A stretch of DNA of 64,000 nucleotides from Staphylococcus delphini. Its GTDB lineage: Bacteria; Bacillota; Bacilli; Staphylococcales; Staphylococcaceae. The stretch covers positions 1,984,001 to 2,048,000 of the forward strand of contig NZ_LR134263.1 of the NCBI RefSeq assembly GCF_900636325.1. Reading direction: 5' to 3'. Shown in pieces: positions 41,810 to 51,046 of the stretch. A model generated the notes under the pieces. It was not told where the DNA came from, did no database searches, and saw nothing but the letters and a program-made list of their open reading frames with translations. Each line of letters starts with the position of its first letter. Position 1 is the stretch's first letter. The position numbers and the translations under genes were made by a program.

Positions 41810-43855
41810 CTATGTGCTCACTTCTAATAAATACAATTGTGAAATAGCACGTGAAGCAATAATGTATTGAATATTTGTACTTTCATAATCGTTATGTCTC
41901 CAAGAAATGACTGTATGGTATTCAAATCCTTTAACGAGATCATAAGGAATGACAATATGCCCTACTGTTACAAAAGAATCGTCTTCTTCAATTAATTTTA
42001 ACTGAATGTCATTACGTAGTGCATGGTAAAGTATCTCCCCTTCAGTTTGAGACGGTACTACAATCGCGACATCATGTTTCGCTTGTTTTAAAATATCTCG
42101 TATATGTTGTATCGTCGCATTTGAAACCTCTTTAATCGGATTGCCCTCTACGCTCACGACTTTTGTATGAGTACCTTTTAATTGTTCAAGATAACGGTTA
42201 ATTGCTTTTGTCGAGCGGTATGAAGTCGTCAACTGCTTTATCGGCATGTTGAAGTTTTCAAAATCGATGAAGGGCTTTGATAAGAAATTCTGATTCAAGT
42301 CTCCTAAAAACGTAAAATGTGCTTCAGGATAACATTGGCGCAAAATATCCAATTGAAATATGCTATAATCTTGAACTTCATCAACCAGAATATGTTTGAA
42401 ATGATTGTCTGGTCGTCGCACTATTTTCGTATATAGCCATACAAGAGCCCAAAAATCCTCATAATGCATACTTTCTTTTTTCAATCGCTGGTTCAAATGA
42501 TAGTCTCGACATAAACGTTGATACAATTTCTCAATATGAATAAAACGATACGATTGCAACATCCATTTCGTACGTTTTAATGTTCGCACCGTTTGAGCCT
42601 TCGATTGCGCTACAATATCCGCCTTTTCTCCAATGTAAGTATTTTGTTTTTCTAATTCTGCATAGTTTTGTGCAAATAAACGTTTGTATTCTGTTTGATA
42701 TAATGCAATTAAGTCATTTGTTAACTTTTGAATAGCAATCGATAAATCATGATGCGCACGATAATTGTTATATAATGTTGAAATGTCTTCTTTTGATATC
42801 ACAATTCGTCCCGTTTGATCTGTCACATCTTTAAAATACAAAGGATATGTGGAAGACACTAATTGCTTTGACATAAATTGAAAAAATTCTACACTCGATT
42901 TGTGATAAAATTGTTGCTCTGCTGTTTTATCACGATATACCCTTGTAATCATTGCCGACTTTCTTTCAACGGTTATCGACTTGAAATAAGTGATTTTATT
43001 AACGATATTCATCAAACTTTTCACTTCAATATGACGTTCTCCAAGTTCAGGTAGAACATCTGATACATAATCATTAAAAATACGATTAGGTGCCAATAAC
43101 ATTAAATTTTCATGTGTGACCTTTTTCTTATATTTAAATAACAAATACGCAATGCGTTGCATAGCAATGGCTGTTTTGCCACTACCCGGAGGACCAAGAA
43201 CTACAACATCTATATTCATTGGCAAACGAATAATTTCATTTTGATCACTTTGAATGGTACTGACGATATTCCCTAATTTATGGCGAGACATATTCATTTG
43301 ATAATCCATCAACTCCGTATCACCAATAAACATATCACTATCAACATAATCAATTAGCTGTCCTTTAACAATTTTAAATTGGCGTCTGCCTTTTACTTCT
43401 TCAAATACAGTCCGACCCGTTTCAGTTTCATACGACAGTTTTCCTAATTCATTTTCATAAAATAAACTTGCAATCGGCGCTCTCCAATCACAAACTAATA
43501 CACGATAGTTACTGTCCATTAACGTTTGCGTACCTATATACAGCGCTCCATCTTCCAGTACTACTTTGCCGAAGTAAGGCTTATCAAGCAAGCGCTGATA
43601 AGCATTGAGTTTGTCATGATATTGGTTATACGTACGCTCATCCATACGTAATGAGTTTAAATCTTGTGCATGATCACTCCCATTAGCATCATCCATATTA
43701 AGCATCCAAGCTTCGTGAGCATTCATCTCTTTACGTCTATTCATAATTTTATTTTTAACGGCATCTTGGGATTGGGATAAATCTTCCAATGCTTTCTCAA
43801 TGAAATGTTGTGTCTCAATTAAATATACTTGTTCTTCTTCAAAACTCATTGACAT
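41810..43855 (-). CDS. helD: HelD-type UvrD/Rep superfamily helicase
   Basis: A 681-residue superfamily 1 ATPase of the HelD group, which in Bacillus removes stalled RNA polymerase from DNA. The N-terminal ~100 residues form a charged coiled coil (the secondary-channel arm in HelD), followed by VCDWRAPIASLFY near residue 121, a HelD hallmark. Walker A is GPPGSGKTAIA (221-231), Walker B VDEVQDYS near 515, and a C-terminal helicase domain follows. It is shorter than B. subtilis HelD (about 774). It lies 18 bases downstream of the MFS gene, so they may be cotranscribed. Confidence 0.85.
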   Translation of the reverse strand: MSMSFEEEQVYLIETQHFIEKALEDLSQSQDAVKNKIMNRRKEMNAHEAWMLNMDDANGSDHAQDLNSLRMDERTYNQYHDKLNAYQRLLDKPYFGKVVLEDGALYIGTQTLMDSNYRVLVCDWRAPIASLFYENELGKLSYETETGRTVFEEVKGRRQFKIVKGQLIDYVDSDMFIGDTELMDYQMNMSRHKLGNIVSTIQSDQNEIIRLPMNIDVVVLGPPGSGKTAIAMQRIAYLLFKYKKKVTHENLMLLAPNRIFNDYVSDVLPELGERHIEVKSLMNIVNKITYFKSITVERKSAMITRVYRDKTAEQQFYHKSSVEFFQFMSKQLVSSTYPLYFKDVTDQTGRIVISKEDISTLYNNYRAHHDLSIAIQKLTNDLIALYQTEYKRLFAQNYAELEKQNTYIGEKADIVAQSKAQTVRTLKRTKWMLQSYRFIHIEKLYQRLCRDYHLNQRLKKESMHYEDFWALVWLYTKIVRRPDNHFKHILVDEVQDYSIFQLDILRQCYPEAHFTFLGDLNQNFLSKPFIDFENFNMPIKQLTTSYRSTKAINRYLEQLKGTHTKVVSVEGNPIKEVSNATIQHIRDILKQAKHDVAIVVPSQTEGEILYHALRNDIQLKLIEEDDSFVTVGHIVIPYDLVKGFEYHTVISWRHNDYESTNIQYIIASRAISQLYLLEVST

Positions 43856-43873
43856 ATGGCATCCCCCTTAACG

Positions 43874-45085
43874 TCAAACTAACTGGTTGAAACGATTTTT
43901 CACACGTTGATCAAATATTAAAGTCATAACGATAATCAACTGAATCATACCCGCAATTAAATATACGAAATTCGCTCCTAAATATTCAGTAATAAATGCT
44001 GAAAAATAATATGCTATTGGGATGAAAAGTGTACTCACTGATTGAATTGTACCTGATATACGTCCCCTATATTCATCCTCAATAATTAATAATTTATACG
44101 TGTTGAATAAAATATTCGGTAATGTGAGACATACACCTATCATCAAACCTAAAACAATGGCGATTTGAGATGAATGATTCATAAACATGTAAATAAAAGT
44201 CATCGCCATCAACAACCAAAAAGTAACTAAAATATTATAAGCAGACATCTTATGCTTTAATTTTAATCCGATTGAAGCTGCAAGCATACTTCCCAAAGCG
44301 ATGAAAAATTGGAACATACCATAATCCTTTGGTTGCGCATTCAAATATTGATTAAAATAAACCACAAATGTGGGTGCAACCATACTAATGATATTGAGCA
44401 TCATTGCCGTGATCATCACGCGTTTTAAATAATAATCTCGTAAAATCATTTTGAACACCGCTTTGAATTCGTCCAAAGATTTATGCGTTTTTAGTTTGTG
44501 TAAGGGTTGATGCATTTCGTTTGTGGTTTTTATAGAACTGATAGCACTGGAACCGATGATAAATAACATCATAATCAATAGAATTAACATAAAAAAAGGA
44601 ATAGCAGAAAATAAAAATCCCGCTATTGCAAAACCTAGCATCATGGATACGTTCTTCGTTAAACTTCTATAACTCAAAACACTTTTAACCTCTTCCTGAG
44701 CTTGTACTAATCTAGGAATTAATATATTTTGATTTGGTAACTGAAAAACCATCGTTATTTCTCTCAAAAAAAGTAAAACTATGATTAGATATAATTTAAA
44801 GTCAAACATCAATACTACGAAACACATGACTAAAAGAAATATGCTATTGAAACGCAAACTGTAAACCATTATTTTTATGGGTTGATTCCATTGATCTGCT
44901 TTAATTCCAGCATATGATCCTACTAATATTTGAGCAATATGTGATAATGAACCAATAGTCGCTGTGAAATATGCTGAACCTGTTTGTTCTAAGACATACC
45001 ACATCAAAGCCAAGTTAAAAATACTGTTTCCTAATCCTACGACAAAATCATTTGAAATGAATTTAAATATTTGAGATGTCATCAC
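43874..45085 (-). CDS. MFS transporter (macrolide-efflux-like)
   Basis: A 403-residue major facilitator protein with about 12 helices. The N-terminus (SNDFVVGLGNSIFNLALMWY, from residue 10) and the short loop AGIKADQWNQPIKIM near 60 recall the Mef/MFS_3 group of proton-driven drug exporters. Substrate is unknown; resistance should not be assumed. It is upstream of helD and separated by 18 bases. Confidence 0.8.
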   Translation of the reverse strand: MMTSQIFKFISNDFVVGLGNSIFNLALMWYVLEQTGSAYFTATIGSLSHIAQILVGSYAGIKADQWNQPIKIMVYSLRFNSIFLLVMCFVVLMFDFKLYLIIVLLFLREITMVFQLPNQNILIPRLVQAQEEVKSVLSYRSLTKNVSMMLGFAIAGFLFSAIPFFMLILLIMMLFIIGSSAISSIKTTNEMHQPLHKLKTHKSLDEFKAVFKMILRDYYLKRVMITAMMLNIISMVAPTFVVYFNQYLNAQPKDYGMFQFFIALGSMLAASIGLKLKHKMSAYNILVTFWLLMAMTFIYMFMNHSSQIAIVLGLMIGVCLTLPNILFNTYKLLIIEDEYRGRISGTIQSVSTLFIPIAYYFSAFITEYLGANFVYLIAGMIQLIIVMTLIFDQRVKNRFNQLV

Positions 45086-45518
45086 AGTTGTACATTACCT
45101 CGTTTTCATTGTTGTTACATCGCTAAAAATGTTAGTTCAATCTTATTGGCTCTAAATATTTATCATGACGTCTTACGATAGTCTTTTGTTCAATATGATC
45201 ATATGTAAACTTATCGAGAAAAGATATTGAGTTTAATTATAGTAAATTCCAGTATATTTCATATTTTCAGAAAAGTAAATATAGAAAATGAGATATCTCT
45301 GAAAAATGAGTTAATCAATATCGAAGAGAGAGAACATCATTAGTTTTTCAGTCTTTTGTATCTTGTGCCTTTGAGGTAAATAGTCAAAATTGACGGCTGA
45401 TTCTCTTTAATACTTCTATCAACAATTAAATCGTAGGAATAAGGCAGGGGGCATTTCAAGTTTTCCAGCCTTATTTCTACGATTTATAGATTGATTATTC
45501 ATTAATGATTTTAAAACT
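45086..45518. other. Intergenic region upstream of the MFS gene
   Basis: AT-rich stretch containing the MFS promoter. I see no gene and no strong hairpin before the palindromic element begins. Confidence 0.4.
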
Positions 45519-45950
45519 GTCAAAAAATGATGCTATTGTTTTCTTGACTTCAAAATCTTGCCCTCAGTTTCGTTATATTAGAGATAAGATTGCCCAGAAG
45601 GCTGTCACTCCTGAGAGATAACGTTAAAAGCAAAAATAACGTCATTTAACTTTAAAAGCGACTACTGTTTAACGTAGTAGCTGTCTGACTTCTCAATATT
45701 TGAACTTTTGAGAAGTCTAGTCAGCCTTGCGGGGGGCAGTACTACGAAATCTTTGTTACACATGAGATTTCTGTACTGCTCCGAAAATCCAATTCGGCTT
45801 CCATCAAATGTACATTCTAATTAAGCCGAATTTTGTTGGAGGGACAGCCTAGGAAAGGGCAGCCACGAGGACAATCAAAAACATAACTCGAAAGGAGAGG
45901 GCAAGTTAAACAAAAATACTGCATCAATAGCGTCAAAAATTTTTGTATCC
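45519..45950. repeat. Expanded palindromic element with inserted hairpin block, copy 6
   Basis: About 430 bases. The outer arms (ATGATGCTATTG... near 45527, and its mirror GCATCAATAGCGTC near 45921) match copy 1 inverted. Inside are ACGTTA...TAACGT, CTACTGTTTAACGTAGTAG, TGACTTCTCAAT...GAGAAGTC, CAGTAC..GAAATCT...AGATTTC.GTACTG and AATTCGGCTT...AAGCCGAATT hairpins. The block 45664-45791 recurs nearly unchanged at 60815-60944. It lies between two minus-strand genes. Confidence 0.88.
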
Positions 45951-45974
45951 CAGACCCTTCCTTTTTATCACAGA

Positions 45975-46601
45975 TTAGTCATTTTCTTGTTGTAACACTT
46001 CACCAGATTTGGCATCGAGTACTAATTCTTGTTCACCATTATCTGTCATTAATTCGATGTTGTATACAAATTGACCGTCATCGTTATCTAATGACCATTT
46101 TTTCAAGTCACCTTTTTGTTGGTCTTGTGCTTTTTTCACTGCTTCTTTAAAATCAATGGCATCTCCGTAATTAATCGTTTTGTCGTTATCGTTATCCATC
46201 TCTTTTTCTTTTTTCGTATTTAGCACTTTATTATCTTTGTCAGATACTTTGACTTCTGCTTCTTCATTATTGTTTCTTAAATCAATGTCATAAACCCATT
46301 GACCATTTTCTTTTTTGTATTCTACTTGTTTCACGTCGCCATCAAATGAAGATTTTGCGGTTTTAATGGCATCTTCAGGTGTTGTTTTTACGTCTTTAAC
46401 ATCAATCGTTTGTGTTTTAGTGTTTTGATCATCATTGTCATCACGATCATTGTCATCGCTATTTTGATTGTTATCAGTCGTTTGTTCTGTTTTAGTGTCA
46501 TTATCTGTGTTGTTTGTATTTTTTTGATCATCATCATCGTTACCACAAGCTGCTAAGACGATTCCTGATGCTAATAATAAAGACAACATTTTAAACTTCA
46601 T
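45975..46601 (-). CDS. PepSY-domain lipoprotein
   Basis: A 208-residue lipoprotein. The signal ends in the lipobox LAAC with Cys19; a ~55-residue linker very rich in Asp, Asn and Thr follows, then two PepSY domains (about 75-130 and 145-208), each with the DAI/EAV start and a closing LD..(S/N)G.VL strand. PepSY domains are thought to bind or inhibit extracellular peptidases; the role here is unknown. GGAGG ribosome site. It follows the glycopolymer cluster by 109 bases on the same strand and could be a read-through partner. Confidence 0.85.
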   Translation of the reverse strand: MKFKMLSLLLASGIVLAACGNDDDDQKNTNNTDNDTKTEQTTDNNQNSDDNDRDDNDDQNTKTQTIDVKDVKTTPEDAIKTAKSSFDGDVKQVEYKKENGQWVYDIDLRNNNEEAEVKVSDKDNKVLNTKKEKEMDNDNDKTINYGDAIDFKEAVKKAQDQQKGDLKKWSLDNDDGQFVYNIELMTDNGEQELVLDAKSGEVLQQEND

Positions 46602-46710
46602 ATTTAAAAACCTCCGATATTAGTATTTATAATTGATATACCCAATTGAATGGATTTTAAGACATATTCATATCAAATCAATTTCAATATCGGATAAAAG
46701 TTTGAGTAAT

Positions 46711-48042
46711 TTATTTCATTTGTGGTTGTATTTTCCCTATAAATGAAACTTTATCATCAAGTGTATTGTACACATTTAATAATTTTTGTTTTTCATTTTG
46801 CCAATTATAAATCATTTTCGCACGATGAGTGTTAGCACGATAACGTTCATAATCTTCAGGATGATGTAACATATGGTTCACCGCATCTGCAATGTTTTGA
46901 CTTTCATGCGTGTCGGTTGCGATACCCACTTGGTTTTCTTCCACGACACGTTTAATCTCCGGAAAATCACATGAAATAACAGGCACATGCGCCATGATAT
47001 ATTCAAACAGCTTATTTGAGCTTGCCGAATAATGGTTGAAACAAATATTTTGCAACACTTGAAAGCCGACGAATGCCTCTCGCGTAATACTTGGCAACTG
47101 CTCAAATGGGACTTTATCTAAAAAGTAGATGCGGTCTCTTGAAGGTGAGGCATGTACTTGTGCTTTCAATGCTTCCGTGAGCTTTCCACCTCCAACGAAA
47201 ACAAGCACCCCTTCATCAATCATTGGCATCGCTTCAATGAGTTTTTCTAGACCACGCCCCTGTTGTAAACCACCTTGATAGAGTAAAATTTTCTCGTCTG
47301 TAGGAATACCTAACTTAGCGTGCAAATTGATACGTGGCTGCTCTTCAATATCATACAATGCTGAATAATTGTATAAAGGTTGCGGATAAAAGCCATACAA
47401 TTGTTCGTTATGCTTTGCGCGTGTATGATTTTCGACCATCATCGTATCCACAAAGCGTAACAAAAAGCGTTCTATTTTTTTTATGCGCTCTGGATTGTAT
47501 CCCGTACGATCGGATTGCACTTCATGACTATCATAAACGAGTGGTTTCGGTTTGAGTCGCAATTTTGAACAAACAATCCCTTGAGGTAATGTGTTCAAGT
47601 CGTTCGCATGATAAATATCAGCCTTCATTATATAACCCTTCACAATCATTCGTGCAATAATGGCACTATTGATGAACCATTTACGTATTTTTTTAACTTT
47701 CAGCACCGCAAATGCAGCCATTAACAACATCGCGTAGCCGAACATCAGCTTGAAATTAATATAAAATAACCCTGCTGCAATCGAAAATGATATGCCACCG
47801 ATCGTAATGACAAACTTCTTTCCATAGTCGGCATATGCTTGAATCAGTATGGGATAGCGTCTGACACGATGAACACGAAAATGATCTTCTCGTTGTTCAA
47901 ATGGTTGAATATCTTTATTTTTAGGGTCGTTAATCGCAATTAAATCAACATCATATCCCGCTTCAGCGAGTGCCGTACATTCTCGATTGACCCGCGCATC
48001 GTTGGTGAAATGATTCCACACGAACATCGATACTTTTTTCAC
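46711..48042 (-). CDS. Family 4 glycosyltransferase with internal membrane hairpin
   Basis: A 443-residue GT-B glycosyltransferase. The N-terminal domain (FVWNHFTNDARVNRECTAL) and C-terminal domain (ILLYQGGLQQGRGLEKLIEA, then SSNKLFEYIMAHVPVI) are typical of GT4 enzymes. Between residues ~80 and ~125 are two hydrophobic segments interrupting the N-terminal domain, probably a membrane hairpin. The GTG at 48042 follows GGGAG eight bases upstream; a longer reading to 48081 would start before that site. Last gene of the cluster; probably adds a sugar to a lipid-linked polymer at the inner membrane face. Confidence 0.82.
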   Translation of the reverse strand: MKKVSMFVWNHFTNDARVNRECTALAEAGYDVDLIAINDPKNKDIQPFEQREDHFRVHRVRRYPILIQAYADYGKKFVITIGGISFSIAAGLFYINFKLMFGYAMLLMAAFAVLKVKKIRKWFINSAIIARMIVKGYIMKADIYHANDLNTLPQGIVCSKLRLKPKPLVYDSHEVQSDRTGYNPERIKKIERFLLRFVDTMMVENHTRAKHNEQLYGFYPQPLYNYSALYDIEEQPRINLHAKLGIPTDEKILLYQGGLQQGRGLEKLIEAMPMIDEGVLVFVGGGKLTEALKAQVHASPSRDRIYFLDKVPFEQLPSITREAFVGFQVLQNICFNHYSASSNKLFEYIMAHVPVISCDFPEIKRVVEENQVGIATDTHESQNIADAVNHMLHHPEDYERYRANTHRAKMIYNWQNEKQKLLNVYNTLDDKVSFIGKIQPQMK

Positions 48043-48084
48043 TTTATCATCTCCCTTTTGATGATTGCTATTCAACATCATCTC

Positions 48085-48900
48085 CTAATAAATGTTCAAT
48101 TGTCGCTTCATAAACAAATTAACTAATTCTACTGTTTTGTCATTAGGTAGCGGATTATGCCCCGATTTCCTATCATTATATAATAGAAAGTTAATGCGCG
48201 AACTATCAAGGTTGTACTTGTCTAGCATTTGAGTAAATGGCATCACATGGTCTTCCATATCTTCATGACTTAAACGATTTTGAATATAAAGTATCTCAGG
48301 AATGTGATTGCGCTTTTTCATAAGACTTGTGGTAGAAAGACGATGTGCATACGTTTGATTCACTTCGTTAAAGGACATCTCCCCAAAGACAAATTGATAA
48401 GCCCTTGTCACGTGATTTCGACTATATCGATGCACATATGCTTGTGGGTTGTTAACAATAGCACGTGAATTTTGATGATATGTCGCTAGCATCATTGAAA
48501 TGAACCCACCGCCTGAACTCCCAAAATACGTCACTTGATTATCATCCACATTCAGAAGTTGACTCACTTTTTGGCTAATTCGCGCATAATCTTCAACATA
48601 ATATCGCTCTTTTGTCCCTAATCCCCATCCTAAATTGAGTGGACTCTCATGAATGGTACGATCATCAATAAACAGACAGTGCGCTTCAAAATCATCACGC
48701 CAACTCTTTCTTAAAAATACAGGTGGTTTCGCTTTATTTTTATCAATTGCCCCATTCGTATGTACAAGAAGTCGCTCAGAATTCGGCTTGATATGAACAA
48801 AAATATAAAAATCGATACCATCTAACATCAGTTTGACTTGTTGATTATTTGCATTTAACAAGTCTTCTTTTGTTAATGTCTCATAATTAAATTGAATCAT
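48085..48900 (-). CDS. Alpha/beta-hydrolase-like protein in polysaccharide cluster
   Basis: A 271-residue soluble protein. The nucleophile elbow VTYFGSSGGGFISM (about residues 123-136) gives a Ser in a GxSxGG setting. A C-terminal His in SGHNPLP (near 250) and acidic residues before it could complete a triad. No signal peptide, so it should act in the cytoplasm. Similar proteins in glycopolymer clusters act as acyl transferases or esterases, or have lost activity; I cannot choose. 19 bases after the ABC ATPase gene. Confidence 0.65.
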   Translation of the reverse strand: MIQFNYETLTKEDLLNANNQQVKLMLDGIDFYIFVHIKPNSERLLVHTNGAIDKNKAKPPVFLRKSWRDDFEAHCLFIDDRTIHESPLNLGWGLGTKERYYVEDYARISQKVSQLLNVDDNQVTYFGSSGGGFISMMLATYHQNSRAIVNNPQAYVHRYSRNHVTRAYQFVFGEMSFNEVNQTYAHRLSTTSLMKKRNHIPEILYIQNRLSHEDMEDHVMPFTQMLDKYNLDSSRINFLLYNDRKSGHNPLPNDKTVELVNLFMKRQLNIY

Positions 48901-48918
48901 GAAGGTCTCCCCCAGTTC

Positions 48919-49839
48919 TTATCCGATTAATTGAAAATATATCGCAGCGATCCAACCAATGAAAGTAACACCAATCAGGCCCTGCGTCATCAATGAGATA
49001 TCTTGTTGTTGTGATATTGTGGACACGTCGCAATCACTGACTTGTTGTTGCTTTAATTTCTTTTTCTTATAGGCGACCTGTTCAGATTTAGGCATATGTT
49101 TAATTTTTTGAACGAGTGCGTTATAACGTTTAATCACTGAATGAACATCATCATAGGCGACCATTTGACCGTAATGAATCCACAGCGCTTTATCACACAT
49201 TTTTCGAATTTGGCTAGCAGAATGAGATACAAAGAAAATCGTTTTTCCTTGCTCTTGAAAGGCTTTCATCCGCTCAATACATTTATTTGAAAAAGTTTCA
49301 TCACCCACTGATAACGCCTCATCCACAATGAGAATATCAGGGTCTGTATGAATCGCAATGGAAAACCCTAATCTCGATTTCATACCACTGGAATACGATT
49401 TAAGGGGTTGGTAAATAAACTCATCCAGTTCACTAAACTTGACGATTTCATCAAATTTTTCGTTGATTTCTTGCGTTGACATTCCATGCATTAAACATTT
49501 GTACCGTATATTTTCTTCACCTGTAAAAGAAGGATTGAGACCTGCGCCTATTGCAATGAGTGAAGGTTTCCCCTCTGTATGAACTTCACCGTATGTCGGC
49601 ATCACCACTTCTCCTAAAATATTCGATAGCGTGGATTTCCCTGATCCATTTAATCCAATGATACCGACAGAGGTGCCTCGTTCCACTTTGAAGCTGACAT
49701 CTTTTAACGCATAATACGGTTTAAATGAATACGTCTTACCAAAAGTGAATAAAGACAGTAATTTGTCTGCTCTACTTCGATTTAAGTCATAAATTTTTGT
49801 GACATTTTCACAAATCACATTATATTGTGGTGCTGGCAT
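48919..49839 (-). CDS. TagH-like ABC exporter ATPase
   Basis: ATPase of a glycopolymer ABC exporter, 306 residues. Walker A GLNGSGKST is near residues 62-70, the signature KSYSSGMKSRLGFS near 145, and Walker B ILIVDEALSVGD near 165, all of the polysaccharide/teichoic acid export subfamily. The C-terminus has one hydrophobic segment (about 285-303) recalling TagH, which has a C-terminal extension. The ATG at 49839 follows AGGAG eight bases upstream. It pairs with the permease at 51047-51856, with a GT4 gene between them. Core wall teichoic acid tagGH should be elsewhere, so this is likely a second system. Confidence 0.85.
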   Translation of the reverse strand: MPAPQYNVICENVTKIYDLNRSRADKLLSLFTFGKTYSFKPYYALKDVSFKVERGTSVGIIGLNGSGKSTLSNILGEVVMPTYGEVHTEGKPSLIAIGAGLNPSFTGEENIRYKCLMHGMSTQEINEKFDEIVKFSELDEFIYQPLKSYSSGMKSRLGFSIAIHTDPDILIVDEALSVGDETFSNKCIERMKAFQEQGKTIFFVSHSASQIRKMCDKALWIHYGQMVAYDDVHSVIKRYNALVQKIKHMPKSEQVAYKKKKLKQQQVSDCDVSTISQQQDISLMTQGLIGVTFIGWIAAIYFQLIG

Positions 49840-49844
49840 ACCGT

Positions 49845-51035
49845 TCACTCCTTAAGGAAGCTCATTAATTTTTTAATATTCGTTTCCCAGTTTAAAAATT
49901 GTTGACGATATTGACGGACGTTTTTTAATTGGTCTTCAAAATATGAGGGGGAGTCTCTATACATTAAAATTTGGTCTAATAATATTTCAGGCGTTGCTTT
50001 CTTTTCCGCAAAACCGATTTGAAAAGCATGAATATCTTCAGCCATTTTTCCACCTATATTGGTGACAGGAAGTGTGTTCACCCCTAATGCATCAACAATC
50101 TTTCCAGGCAAGACATTTAAAAACGTCTCATTTTCATTTAAAATCGATAGCGCAATGTGATGTTTAGAAATTTCTTTGAGACATTGTTTACGACTCATGG
50201 CAGGTTTAAGTGTGACATAATCTAAATGTTGGACCGCTTTTCGAAATTTTGGTGCTTTCACCCCATACACAATGGCTGTAATATGCACCTGATTGTCATT
50301 CAAACCATTAAACAACTCGATTAAGTGATTGACGTCTTGTGCGTAACCAATATTCCCAGTATAAATGACATGAAAATCTTTATATTTTTCTTCTATAAAA
50401 CGCTCTTCTGCACTTACTGAATTAGGAATAAATTCTATGGGCTTATCCTTGTTTAACATTTGTTGAATATGTTGTCGAAACCCTTGATGATTAATGACAA
50501 TTTTATCCGCGCGCTGATACATTAACTTCTCTAATCGTTTAAGTAGTGGCCATGTCAGTTTTAGATTAATCCCTTTTATGCCATTCACACTGTCAGGCCA
50601 TAAATCTCGTATTTCTAAAATATAATCCGGTCTCTTCGCTTTTTTCATAAACAAAGTTGCCCAAGCAATAAAGATATTTGGACTCGTAACGTAAATATAA
50701 TCATAATCATGTTTATGCTTAAAAATGTAATAGCGTACCCTCACATATTGCTCAATATAGTACATTAGCCGCACAAAGAGGTTTTTATTCTGCTTTTCAA
50801 AAATCATATGCATGCGTATAATTCGCTCATTTTCATAGCGATTCACCGCTTCATCATCGAAATAACTTTGATCTTGATACAGTTCAAGGTTCGGGTAAGA
50901 AGGTTCTGTTGTTAATACATGCGTAATGACACTTTCGTTCGTAAATTGTTTAAACAACATTTTCATTCGGTTTGCTGCTGAACCTAATTCAGGATAAAAG
51001 TTTTGTGTAATCATTAAGAGTTTTTTCGATTTCAT
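49845..51035 (-). CDS. Family 4 glycosyltransferase
   Basis: A 396-residue GT-B enzyme. N-terminus LMITQNFYPELGSAANRM and the C-terminal segment with FHVIYTGNIGYAQDVNHLIE and LSILNENETFLNVLPGKIVD are those of WcaI/WbuB-like GT4 enzymes acting on nucleotide sugars. It sits between the two ABC exporter genes. Donor and acceptor are unknown; ManNAcA or GlcNAc transfer would fit the context. Confidence 0.85.
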   Translation of the reverse strand: MKSKKLLMITQNFYPELGSAANRMKMLFKQFTNESVITHVLTTEPSYPNLELYQDQSYFDDEAVNRYENERIIRMHMIFEKQNKNLFVRLMYYIEQYVRVRYYIFKHKHDYDYIYVTSPNIFIAWATLFMKKAKRPDYILEIRDLWPDSVNGIKGINLKLTWPLLKRLEKLMYQRADKIVINHQGFRQHIQQMLNKDKPIEFIPNSVSAEERFIEEKYKDFHVIYTGNIGYAQDVNHLIELFNGLNDNQVHITAIVYGVKAPKFRKAVQHLDYVTLKPAMSRKQCLKEISKHHIALSILNENETFLNVLPGKIVDALGVNTLPVTNIGGKMAEDIHAFQIGFAEKKATPEILLDQILMYRDSPSYFEDQLKNVRQYRQQFLNWETNIKKLMSFLKE

Positions 51036-51046
51036 ATTTTAAGCCC

